Shown here one piece after another: positions 16,388 to 23,376 of a stretch of DNA of 26,689 nucleotides. The stretch covers positions 1-26,689 of the forward strand of contig JAYEJB010000064.1 of NCBI GenBank assembly GCA_034716415.1. Reading direction: 5' to 3'. The first letter of the stretch is position 1. Every line of letters starts with the position of its first letter. Below the pieces are notes generated by a model. That model made no database searches, was not told where the DNA came from, and was given only the letters and a program-made list of their open reading frames with translations. A program made the position numbers and the translations under genes. The stretch comes from JAYEJB01 sp034716415. Its GTDB lineage: Bacteria > Patescibacteriota > Patescibacteriia > SG8-24.

Positions 16388-16830
16388 TCTCCCGCTTCTG
16401 CCCCTTTTCCCCCCACCCCCACCCCCGCCCCACCCCCGATCGCGGCGTCATCGCATTGATCACTGTCATCATGTTGTCCGCGCTGATACTCGTCGTCGGC
16501 ATCAGCGCCGCGTTCATCGGTCAGACCGATATCATCATCGCCGGACAGGTCGACCGTGGTCATTACGCCAGATTACTCGCCATTACCTGTACTGAAGAAG
16601 CCTTGCAACGGCTGAAGCTCGACGCGTCCTATACCGGCGGAACTATTCCGATAGCTTCGATGACCTGCGTAGCGACCGTGACCGGTTCAGGCGCATCTCG
16701 TACGATTACCGGTTCAGCGACCCATGATAATCACACGAAGACCGTAAGCGTATCCGCGACACGGAGGGATAACGGTGCGGGGAACGCACGGGCATGGAAT
16801 ATCGGCGGCTGGCAGGAAGTGGATCCGTAA
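16360..16830 (+). CDS. Minor pilin-like protein, GspK/PilX type, start uncertain
   Basis: The C-terminal 130 residues are convincing: RG followed by VIALITVIMLSALILVVG, a PilX/GspK-like N-terminal helix without the +5 glutamate, as is known for GspK. A short globular part with two cysteines follows. The frame is open from an ATG at 16117, which would give 237 residues, but the first 80 or so would be translated from hairpin and tandem repeats. ATG 16360 or 16369, both inside the second 50-bp repeat, give a more normal leader of about 26-29 residues, still odd with its proline-histidine run from a C-rich tract (16387-16440). It completes a GspH-I-J-K-like set. Confidence 0.65.
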   Translation: MPGMPGGSRFSRFCPFSPHPHPRPTPDRGVIALITVIMLSALILVVGISAAFIGQTDIIIAGQVDRGHYARLLAITCTEEALQRLKLDASYTGGTIPIASMTCVATVTGSGASRTITGSATHDNHTKTVSVSATRRDNGAGNARAWNIGGWQEVDP

Positions 16831-16836
16831 TTTGAG

Positions 16837-16905
16837 CAGGAAGCTGGAAGCAGGAGGCGGGAGGTTTTTTAGAAAATCCTCCCGCTTCGTGCTTCCAGCT
16901 TCCTG
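16837..16905 (+). terminator. Long hairpin after the pilin operon, probable terminator
   Basis: CAGGAAGCTGGAAGCA (16837-16852) and GCGGGAGG (16857-16864) pair with CCTCCCGC (16878-16885) and TGCTTCCAGCTTCCTG (16890-16905), separated by a small 4-base internal loop. The T6 run lies in the loop rather than after the stem, so this is not a textbook terminator. It starts 7 bases after the last pilin gene and marks the operon end. Confidence 0.55.
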
Positions 16906-16946
16906 TTCCGTGAACATCGCGATGTTATTCGATGTGTTATCGGAAC

Positions 16947-16975
16947 TTCTGAAGGATTACGTACGTCCTTATAAT
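16947..16975 (+). promoter_or_regulatory. Promoter of the PilM-fusion gene
   Basis: A perfect TATAAT (16970-16975) with a weak -35 TTCTGA (16947-16952) at 17-base spacing. The transcript would begin near 16982 and have a 5' leader of about 70 bases. Confidence 0.55.
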
Positions 16976-17005
16976 ATGGTATAGTAATTCTGACGGAACT
17001 TAAGT

Positions 17006-17032
17006 CGCGCCTATTTTGCGTACAGAGGCGCG
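17006..17032 (+). promoter_or_regulatory. 5' leader hairpin of the PilM-fusion mRNA
   Basis: CGCGCCT (17006-17012) and AGGCGCG (17026-17032) form a 7-bp stem with a 13-base loop, ending 18 bases before the ATG. It may affect translation, as no Shine-Dalgarno motif is present. Confidence 0.4.
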
Positions 17033-17050
17033 CGGTATCTGTTCCGGGTT

Positions 17051-19828
17051 ATGGCCAAAAGAGTAGCTGGAATAGACATTTCCGACCGGTCCATAGAAGT
17101 AGTTTCGTTCCTTGCCAAGGGGTCGGGAATTATTGAGGGCGCGGTAAGGGTCGAGCTTCCCCCTGACATAATCGCCAGGGGAGACATTCAGGACTTCAAA
17201 GGAGTGATGAAAGTCCTTTCTGCTATGATGGATTCGTTGTTCGGGAAGAAGCGGGGGAGGATTCCGGTCGCGCTTTCACTGCCGGAGTCTGTCGTCTATT
17301 CGAAAGTCTTCAGCCTACCGACGATCCTGGACAGTGAACAGAGCGCCAATGCGCTCGTAATCGGCGCTTCGGAGGAATTTCCGCTGAACGTCGGATCGGA
17401 CTTCGCGTACGACTTCGTAGAATCGGGTGAGTTCGAGGGGGTGCGTAATTTCCTGTACGCCACCGCGAAGAACAGGTCCATCATCGACTACATGAGAGTC
17501 ATTGAGGCCGTGAACGCTGAAGTGGTATTGGTAGAGCCGGAATCCGCGGCATCGTCGAGATCTCTAATCTCACCGGATGACAGCGGTTCGACCATGATCG
17601 CGGATATCGGTGCGCGAACCACCATGCTTGTCGCTTTCGATGGTGCCGGAAGGCAAGTAGTAAGCGCCGTCGTGCCGGTCGGCGGAGAGATATTCACCGC
17701 TGAAATCGAGCGGCGTCTCAAACTGTCGATGGAGGAGGCGGAACAATTGAAGATCAGGACAGGTTTCGACGAGGACGCGGAGGGTGGTCGGGTGCTGATG
17801 ATACTCCAGAAGCCGTTCAAGGAAATCGTGACAGAGATCAAGCGGACCGTCGATTACGTGCAACAGAATCGCGGTCAGAAGATATCCAGGCTGGTGCTGG
17901 CCGGAGGGACCTCGTTATTGCCGAAAATCGCGGATTACATGGCGTTGTCGTTCGAGGGAATCAGGGTCACGCTCGGTAAGCCGCTCGAAAACGTAGCGGT
18001 CAGCGAGAACGCGCTCCTGCCGAAAAATTTCAATAAAGAATCGATACTATATTCAACCGCAATCGGATTGGGTCAGCGCGCCGTGGCGACACGCGGGCAT
18101 CCCGGTCTGAATCTTCATCCGGCCCACAGGAGGTCGGACTGCGGAGGATGGGGTCCCGCCCCGCTCCGTAACGTATTCAATAAGATTTCGCGTCTTATGC
18201 CATCACGCAAGAAGAAATCGGCCGCCAAGAAACCGGCCACCTCGAAGACCCCGAGCAAAGCCGAGGGGAAGAAGACAGCCTCCTCCTCCGCCAAGGTTAC
18301 GGGGGACAAGAAAAAGGCGGCGATAAAGAAGAAACCGACCGTCAAGAAGAAGGTCGTATCAAAGAAAGCGGCGCCGAAGAAACGCCCCCCCAAGGCGGTA
18401 CCTGAACTGGTGGTGCCTGAAGTTGAGGTTCAGGAAGAGGAGGTCGAAGCTCCTGCCGTGCCGGAGGTGATGGAGGCGGCACAGCCTGTCGAGGAGCCGG
18501 TAGAGCAGGTGGAAGAGAAGGTCGAGGAGGAAGCGGTCGAAGAGTTGGATTTCGAGGGTCTGCGCGGTGCGACTCCGGACAATCCGGAAAGGGATTTCGG
18601 TATGGGGGTAGGTGAATTGCTGGGAGCGGCCATGCCGGATGAAGAAGAGCAGGTTGCGGTCGATGTCGGGCAGACGGCGGCGGCCGTGGAACAGGTTGAA
18701 GGGGCTGATGAGGGCGAACGGCTTTCCCTGGAGTCGATCTTGAGCGGCAAGACAGCTGATGAACCGGTGCGGGAGCCCGTACCGACAACCGAAAGTCGGA
18801 GTTCGAAATGGAAGATCGTCGTGCCGATAGTCGTTTTTCTGCTCGCGTTGGTGATTATCGCCGCCGGTGCCGGGTTATTCAGGTCCCTGAAGGGTGAAGG
18901 TACGTCTCAAAAGATGCTGGAGGCGGTGATGTCGTTGTTCGGTAAGGATGAGAAGTTGATACCGTACGGCCCTGATGTCACGCCGGACGATGTTCCGGAA
19001 GCCCCGGCAGCGCTCACGGTGAACGTCCTGGTCACGGCAGGTCCTCCCGAGGAGGGTCTGGCGATTCCTGTCGTTCAGTCCAGGGTCATCGAGACCGATG
19101 TCGTGCTTGAGGATACTTTCCAAGCGACCGGTGAAGCGCAGGCCGAGGGCGGCCGGTCAGTCGGAACGATAACGATCGTCAATGATCTGTCCCGTACGTT
19201 CGCATTTGTCGCGAGGACCAGGTTCCTCTCGTCGGACGGCGTACTGTTCCGCATGTCAGAGCCGGCCGATATTCCCGCCAACGGAACCGTAGATGTCGAG
19301 GTCTACGCGGATGAGACCGGACCCGAGGGTGATGTCGGTCCGTCCGACTTCACCATTCCCGGACTGTCGGTGGGTCTGCAGGAGAGTGTCTATGGTCGTA
19401 GCAGTGGCGCGATGACCGGCGGAAGCGGCACTGTCGCCGCGGTAACCGATGATGATATCGAAGAGGCGAGGAGTGCTCTGATGGAGAAGCTGTTCGCCGA
19501 GGCGCGCGAGAATTTCAAATCGATGGTCAGCGAGGGCGAAGTCGTCCTGGATGACCTGATCACCTCCAGGGAGGGGGAGTCGGTCTATCCGGAAGAGGGT
19601 CAGATCGGCGGCAGTTTCAAGGTGACCATGGCAGTCCAGTTCCGAGCGCTACTGGTTCCCCAGGCTGAAATCGCGGACGTGCTTAGCGGAAAGATATCCG
19701 AAGTGATCCTGGCCGGTGATGACCCGACCGATTACGAGCTCAGTGAAGCTCTCTACACGGTGGAGGCTTATGACACCACCAGCGACAAGGCGGAGATTCG
19801 GGCCGAAGCGCCGTTGCGGAAGCTGTAG
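17051..19828 (+). CDS. PilM domain fused to a membrane-anchored baseplate-J-like extracellular region
   Basis: Residues 1-345 are an actin-like PilM domain: a phosphate loop GIDISDRSIEVV (7-18), a second one IADIGARTTMLV (183-194) and AGGTSLLP (284-291). PilM is cytoplasmic and links PilB/PilC to PilN in other bacteria. Then come a Lys/Ala-rich basic stretch (386-448), a Glu/Val-rich acidic stretch (449-500), a variable linker, and a membrane helix (587-611). The outer part (650-925) contains TITIVNDLSRTF and ARTRFLSSDGVLFR, then DIPANGTVDVEVYADETGPE, a pattern I associate with baseplate-J-like proteins of Patescibacteria. One open frame of 925 residues joins all parts with no sign of a frameshift. 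It may replace the separate PilM-PilN-PilO chain, since no pilN or pilO is visible here. Confidence 0.85.
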   Translation: MAKRVAGIDISDRSIEVVSFLAKGSGIIEGAVRVELPPDIIARGDIQDFKGVMKVLSAMMDSLFGKKRGRIPVALSLPESVVYSKVFSLPTILDSEQSANALVIGASEEFPLNVGSDFAYDFVESGEFEGVRNFLYATAKNRSIIDYMRVIEAVNAEVVLVEPESAASSRSLISPDDSGSTMIADIGARTTMLVAFDGAGRQVVSAVVPVGGEIFTAEIERRLKLSMEEAEQLKIRTGFDEDAEGGRVLMILQKPFKEIVTEIKRTVDYVQQNRGQKISRLVLAGGTSLLPKIADYMALSFEGIRVTLGKPLENVAVSENALLPKNFNKESILYSTAIGLGQRAVATRGHPGLNLHPAHRRSDCGGWGPAPLRNVFNKISRLMPSRKKKSAAKKPATSKTPSKAEGKKTASSSAKVTGDKKKAAIKKKPTVKKKVVSKKAAPKKRPPKAVPELVVPEVEVQEEEVEAPAVPEVMEAAQPVEEPVEQVEEKVEEEAVEELDFEGLRGATPDNPERDFGMGVGELLGAAMPDEEEQVAVDVGQTAAAVEQVEGADEGERLSLESILSGKTADEPVREPVPTTESRSSKWKIVVPIVVFLLALVIIAAGAGLFRSLKGEGTSQKMLEAVMSLFGKDEKLIPYGPDVTPDDVPEAPAALTVNVLVTAGPPEEGLAIPVVQSRVIETDVVLEDTFQATGEAQAEGGRSVGTITIVNDLSRTFAFVARTRFLSSDGVLFRMSEPADIPANGTVDVEVYADETGPEGDVGPSDFTIPGLSVGLQESVYGRSSGAMTGGSGTVAAVTDDDIEEARSALMEKLFAEARENFKSMVSEGEVVLDDLITSREGESVYPEEGQIGGSFKVTMAVQFRALLVPQAEIADVLSGKISEVILAGDDPTDYELSEALYTVEAYDTTSDKAEIRAEAPLRKL

Positions 19829-19858
19829 TTTTCCGTAGTCTTATTCAGGGTTTTGCTG

Positions 19859-19864
19859 TATAAT
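19859..19864 (+). promoter_or_regulatory. -10 box of the major pilin operon
   Basis: Perfect TATAAT preceded by TG; the -35 region is poor. The 5' leader would be about 70 bases. Confidence 0.5.
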
Positions 19865-19868
19865 AAGT

Positions 19869-19910
19869 TGTGCATAGATGGGCTAAATATCCACAGGCAG
19901 TCTATACACA
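19869..19910 (+). promoter_or_regulatory. Cluster of three DnaA-box-like 9-mers
   Basis: CTATGCACA (minus, 19869-19877), ATATCCACA (19887-19895) and CTATACACA (19902-19910) each differ from TTATNCACA only at the first base. They lie in the leader of the major pilin transcript. Function is unproven. Confidence 0.35.
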
Positions 19911-19941
19911 GTAAAAAACTTCAATTTGAATCTAAATTAGC

Positions 19942-20550
19942 ATGAATATGAGAGAGACAAAGAAACGGGACCTGCCTGTCGGCAGGCAGGGAAAGAAGGG
20001 TTTCACCCTGATTGAACTCCTCATCGTAATCGGCATTATCGGCTTCCTGGCCGCGGCGATTCTGGTGGCGGTCGACCCGGTGAAGCGCATCCAGGACTCG
20101 CGTAACTCCCAGCGCTGGTCCGAGGTGAACGCTATCTTGAACGGTGTCCTGAAGAAGCAGGTGGATGATCGGGCGCTCTATAATGGAGAGACTTTAGCGC
20201 CGATCATCACTCACGCCAGCAATGTCCAAGTCATCGTAAACGATGACACCGGTATCGTCTGTGATGCGGCCGCGACGCGTCCCGGCTGTAACCAGACCAT
20301 GGATACGGCAGGTGCGAACAAGAATTGCGTGGCTAATCTTTCAGGTGTCGTGCCGACTTATCTGGCTGAGATTCCGGAAGATCCAAATGCTCCAGCCACG
20401 GCGGTCTGCGCCGCCGGTTGTACGACTTTGGGGAATATAGTGATTGGAGATACCAATAGCGGATATTACATCCATCGGACGACCGGCAACCGCATCGAGA
20501 TCGGTGCCTGTCAGCCGGAGCAGAGTGCGACCATTAAGGTCAAGCGGTAA
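19942..20550 (+). CDS. Major type IV pilin 1
   Basis: A 202-residue prepilin with a leader to G20, then FTLIE (E25 at +5) and a strongly hydrophobic helix through about 43, continuing VDPVKRIQDSRNSQRWSEV. The head has six cysteines (107, 116, 129, 156, 160, 190) and ends in a short basic tail. It should be cut by prepilin peptidase at G20/F21 and form the pilus shaft. The leader is longer than in its neighbour because residues 10-17 (DLPVGRQG) are encoded by a palindromic repeat (19971-19990). It has its own promoter and a close paralogue 14 bases downstream. Confidence 0.92.
   Translation: MNMRETKKRDLPVGRQGKKGFTLIELLIVIGIIGFLAAAILVAVDPVKRIQDSRNSQRWSEVNAILNGVLKKQVDDRALYNGETLAPIITHASNVQVIVNDDTGIVCDAAATRPGCNQTMDTAGANKNCVANLSGVVPTYLAEIPEDPNAPATAVCAAGCTTLGNIVIGDTNSGYYIHRTTGNRIEIGACQPEQSATIKVKR
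19971..19990 (+). repeat. Palindromic repeat inside the pilin leader
   Basis: CCTGCCTG-TCGG-CAGGCAGG forms an 8-bp stem with a 4-base loop. The same type (GGGACCTGCCTG...CCGGCAGGGG) recurs at 26622-26648. In the pilin gene it encodes part of the leader peptide, which is removed on maturation. Confidence 0.75.
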
Positions 20551-20564
20551 GGGGCATCGTGCAT

Positions 20565-21140
20565 ATGAGAAAGAACGAAAAGAAAAAAGGTTTTACTCTG
20601 ATCGAATTGCTGATCGTGATCGGTATCATCGGCTTCCTGGCCGCAGCGATTCTGGTAGCGGTCGACCCGGTGAAGCGCATCCAGGATTCACGGAACTCCC
20701 AGCGTTGGTCCGAAGTCAAGGCTATCTTGAGTGGAATCCTGAAGAAGCAAGTCGATGACCGGGCGCTTTACAATGGTGAGACTACCGCGCCGATCATTAC
20801 GGATGCGACCAACGTCCAGGTCATCGTGGCCGACGACACCGGCATCGTCTGCAACGCAGCCGCTACACGTCCCGGATGCGACCAGTCGATGGACATCGCC
20901 ACGGCTGATGATGATTGTGTGGCTGATTTGAGCGGTTTAGTACCTACGTATCTGGCGGAGCTTCCGACCGATCCAAATGCTCCAGCCACGGCGGTCTGCT
21001 CCGCTGGTTGTACGACTTTGGGGGATATAGTGATCGGAGATACAAATAGCGGATATTACATCCATCGGACGACCGGTAACCGTATTGAGATTGGTGCCTG
21101 TCAGCCGGAGCAGAGCGCGACCATCAGGGTGAAGAGGTAA
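20565..21140 (+). CDS. Major type IV pilin 2
   Basis: A close paralogue of the preceding pilin, with the same six cysteines and a nearly identical helix and C-terminus (SGYYIHRTTGNRIEIGACQP). Taking ATG 20565 as start, the leader is MRKNEKKKG before FTLIE. A GTG at 20559 in frame would add two residues. AAGGGG at 20549-20554 lies 10 bases before the ATG and may serve as a weak ribosome binding site. The main differences from pilin 1 are in the middle (about residues 60-130), the part likely exposed on the pilus surface. The two genes arose by tandem duplication. Confidence 0.92.
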   Translation: MRKNEKKKGFTLIELLIVIGIIGFLAAAILVAVDPVKRIQDSRNSQRWSEVKAILSGILKKQVDDRALYNGETTAPIITDATNVQVIVADDTGIVCNAAATRPGCDQSMDIATADDDCVADLSGLVPTYLAELPTDPNAPATAVCSAGCTTLGDIVIGDTNSGYYIHRTTGNRIEIGACQPEQSATIRVKR

Positions 21141-21165
21141 CGGAGTTGATCGGAAACGAATATTC

Positions 21166-21193
21166 AAAAACCCCGCTCTTTCGAGCGGGGTTT
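21166..21193 (+). terminator. Rho-independent terminator of the pilin operon
   Basis: AAAAA-CCCCGCTC-TTTC-GAGCGGGG-TTT: a perfect 8-bp GC stem with a short T-run, 25 bases after the second pilin stop. Confidence 0.85.
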
Positions 21194-21214
21194 GGGATTT
21201 AAGGAGTCACGGCA

Positions 21215-21366
21215 GATGTCTTATGCACAGTTGGGCGGAAAAGACAGACAGTCTGTTCCCCCGCAGGGTAGATGTCTTATGCACAGTTGGGCGGAAAAAC
21301 AGGCAGCCTGTTCCCCCGCAGGGAACAGACTGTCTGTCTTTTCCGCCCAACTGTGCATAAGACATC
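21215..21366. repeat. Palindromic element A (compound), arms with TTATGCACA
   Basis: A 46-bp arm at 21215-21260 is perfectly inverted at 21321-21366. A second forward arm starts at 21271, so 21271-21366 is one complete element and 21215-21270 an extra half. Each arm opens GATGTCTTATGCACAGTTGG and contains a smaller palindrome (CAGACAGTCTG or AACAGGC-A-GCCTGTT). TTATGCACA matches the DnaA-box consensus TTATNCACA. The element sits between the 3' ends of the pilin operon and a convergent gene. Confidence 0.85.
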
Positions 21367-21386
21367 CTTCTTTCCCTTCGATTTTA

Positions 21387-21647
21387 TCACTCTTTCAATC
21401 CTTTCGCTTCCTCTAAATTCTCTTCCAACTGCTCCAACCAGAATTCGTATTGGATTCCGACCTGGTCCTGCCTCGCGTTCAGGTCGACGAACTCCTTGCG
21501 CAGTTCCAGCTGTTCTTCCAGGAGCAGCGATGACCAACGGGCGACCCCGATGGATATCATCAGGCTGATGACAGAGATGATGATGGCGATCATCATCGGA
21601 TAAGGGATGGTGATGTTATTGCCTTTGTCTTCACGTGAGGGCCACAT
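21387..21647 (-). CDS. Small membrane protein with coiled coil, function unknown
   Basis: An 86-residue protein not recognised as a known family. Residues 17-40 form one hydrophobic helix (MMIAIIISVISLMISIGVA), and 43-84 are a charged Glu/Leu-rich helix likely to form a coiled coil facing the cytoplasm or outside. Its start is ATG at 21647 with no clear ribosome binding site. It converges on the pilin operon and diverges from proS. The composition pattern supports a real gene, but it could be lineage-specific. Confidence 0.6.
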   Translation of the reverse strand: MWPSREDKGNNITIPYPMMIAIIISVISLMISIGVARWSSLLLEEQLELRKEFVDLNARQDQVGIQYEFWLEQLEENLEEAKGLKE

Positions 21648-21730
21648 AGTGAGTTTGCCGTTTATTGTTAACGTCGATGTCAGTTTAGCGTAAAAAAGGG
21701 GGTAGGTAAATTAGGAGAGGAGGTAGCGGA

Positions 21731-21754
21731 GGGGAGGAGGGGAGGAGGGGAGGA
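21731..21754 (+). repeat. GGGGAGGA tandem repeat, possible G-quadruplex
   Basis: Three exact 8-base GGGGAGGA units, inside a longer purine-only run (21713-21755). Three runs of four G plus adjacent GG pairs could form a quadruplex on the plus strand, upstream of proS. Confidence 0.5.
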
Positions 21755-21849
21755 GCTGTTGTTTATAAACACGCTCCTTAGCTTTTCACCTTCTCACCCC
21801 CCTCACAACCCTTTACCTAACCCCATTTTCATAGTAATCTAGCCTTACT

Positions 21850-23124
21850 ATGAGATACTCAAAACTTTTCGGTAAAACCAGCAAGACCGCGCCGCATGAC
21901 GCGGATTCGGTCAACGCTCGTTTGTTGGCCCAGGCGGGGTTTGTCGACCAGCACATGGCCGGTGTCTATACCTACCTGCCGCTCGGCCTGCGCGTGCTTG
22001 ATAAGATAAAGGATATCGTCCGTGAGGAGATGGACGCCATCGGCGGTCAGGAGATCCTGATGCCGGCATTGCAGTCCAAGGAGCCGTGGGGGGTCACGGG
22101 GCGTTGGGACGATCCGGGTCCGGAGGTGATGTTTCGGGTGCAAGGGCGGGGCGGCAAGGAGTACGGACTCGGCTGGACGCATGAGGAGATCGTGACGCCT
22201 CTGGCGAAGCGCTATATCAATTCGTATCGGGACCTGCCGTTCGCGGTCTATCAGATCCAGGACAAGTTTCGTAACGAGGCGCGCGCGAAGTCCGGCTTGT
22301 TGCGCGGGCGCGAGTTTTCGATGAAGGACCTGTACAGTTTCCACACGGATATCGAGGACCTGGACAGGTTCTACGAGAAGTCAGCGCAGGCCTACCATAA
22401 TATATTCCGCCGGTGCGGATTGGACGCGTTCTATGTCGAAGCGTCGGGCGGAGCGTTCTCCAAGTATTCGCACGAGTTCCAGGTGCTGACCGAGAACGGT
22501 GAGGATATCGTCTTTTATTGCGGCGAGTGCGGATACGCGCAGAACAAGGAGATCGCCGAATACAAGGAGGGTGACGACTGCCCGAAGTGCGACGGTAAGA
22601 TGAAAGAAGGGAAGGCGATCGAGGTCGGGAATATCTTCCGGCTGAAGGATCGGTTCACTTCGGCGTTCGGCGTGACCTACACGGACGCGGACGGTAAAGA
22701 ACAGAAAGCGGTCATGGGTTGTTACGGAATCGGTCCGTCACGGGTGATGGGTTCGATCGTTGAGGTACATTACGATGATAAGGGTATGCGCTGGCCGAAG
22801 GAGCTCGCTCCGTACGCGGTGCATCTGGTCGCGCTGACCGGCAAGGACGAGCAGGCGGCGAAGAAAGTAATCGAGGAAGCCGACCGTATCGAGCGCGAGT
22901 TGACCGAGGCGGGATTCGAACCGCTCTACGACGATCGCGAGGGTGTCCGGGCCGGGGAGAAGTTCGCGGACGCGGACTTGATCGGCCTGCCGGTGCGTAT
23001 CGTCATATCCGAGAAGACCGTCGCCGACGACAAGGCCGAATGGAAGGAGCGCGTCTCGGACGAGATGGAGATGATCGACCTGAAGAAGGTGGGGGAGAGG
23101 GTGCATTCTTATATGCACGGGTAA
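21850..23124 (+). CDS. proS: Prolyl-tRNA synthetase, short form
   Basis: This class II enzyme charges tRNA-Pro with proline in the cytoplasm. Motif 2 is at 140-156 (FRNEARAKSGLLRGREF), motif 3 at 293-305 (GIGPSRVMGSIVE), and the substrate-binding WTHEE at 109-113. The anticodon-binding domain covers about 322-424. The protein has 424 residues against about 570 for typical bacterial ProRS. The large editing (INS) domain between motifs 2 and 3 is missing and replaced by a short segment with two CxxC pairs (C224/C227, C244/C247), a zinc-ribbon-like knuckle. Without INS, correction of Ala-tRNA-Pro would need a separate protein, if it occurs. The start has no Shine-Dalgarno motif. Confidence 0.96.
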   Translation: MRYSKLFGKTSKTAPHDADSVNARLLAQAGFVDQHMAGVYTYLPLGLRVLDKIKDIVREEMDAIGGQEILMPALQSKEPWGVTGRWDDPGPEVMFRVQGRGGKEYGLGWTHEEIVTPLAKRYINSYRDLPFAVYQIQDKFRNEARAKSGLLRGREFSMKDLYSFHTDIEDLDRFYEKSAQAYHNIFRRCGLDAFYVEASGGAFSKYSHEFQVLTENGEDIVFYCGECGYAQNKEIAEYKEGDDCPKCDGKMKEGKAIEVGNIFRLKDRFTSAFGVTYTDADGKEQKAVMGCYGIGPSRVMGSIVEVHYDDKGMRWPKELAPYAVHLVALTGKDEQAAKKVIEEADRIERELTEAGFEPLYDDREGVRAGEKFADADLIGLPVRIVISEKTVADDKAEWKERVSDEMEMIDLKKVGERVHSYMHG

Positions 23125-23135
23125 CCGAAGAAAAG

Positions 23136-23161
23136 AAAAACCGGTCGATGATCGGTTTTTT
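23136..23161 (+). terminator. Terminator of proS
   Basis: AAAAACCGGTC-GAT-GATCGGTTTTTT: a stem with one G-T pair, a tight loop and a T6 run, 12 bases past the proS stop. Confidence 0.85.
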
Positions 23162-23204
23162 GGTTGCGTGAATTCGTTCAACCCGATTGAATCTATACAA
23201 ATTT

Positions 23205-23315
23205 TTTGGAGTAAACAGTAGATGTCTTATGCACAGTTTGGGGCAAAACACAGACAGTCTGTTTCTTGCGAGAAACAGGCTGCCTGTTTTTGCCCCAAAC
23301 TGTGCATAAGACATC
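23205..23315. repeat. Palindromic element B, complete
   Basis: The element proper is 23221-23315 (95 bp). Arms GATGTCTTATGCACAGTTTG and its inverse enclose two small palindromes (CAGACAGTCTG and AGGCTGCCT variants) and a central TTTCTTGCGAGAAA hairpin. The upstream flank TTTGGAGTAAACAGTA (23205-23220) is identical in element C. It lies between the convergent 3' ends of proS and hup, with each gene having its own terminator. Confidence 0.85.
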
Positions 23316-23323
23316 ATCTCATA

Positions 23324-23352
23324 TCAAAACCGCCCGGCTTGCGCCGGGCGGT
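23324..23352 (-). terminator. Terminator of hup
   Basis: On the minus strand ACCGCCCGGC-GCAA-GCCGGGCGGT followed by TTTTG: a 10-bp GC stem with a GCAA tetraloop, 25 bases after the hup stop. Confidence 0.85.
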
Positions 23353-23376
23353 CTGTCTATTCTGGCAAGAGCGTTC

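Noticed and set aside
21215..21366. CRISPR array
   Set aside because: Only two direct copies, an inverted third, no spacers and no cas genes.
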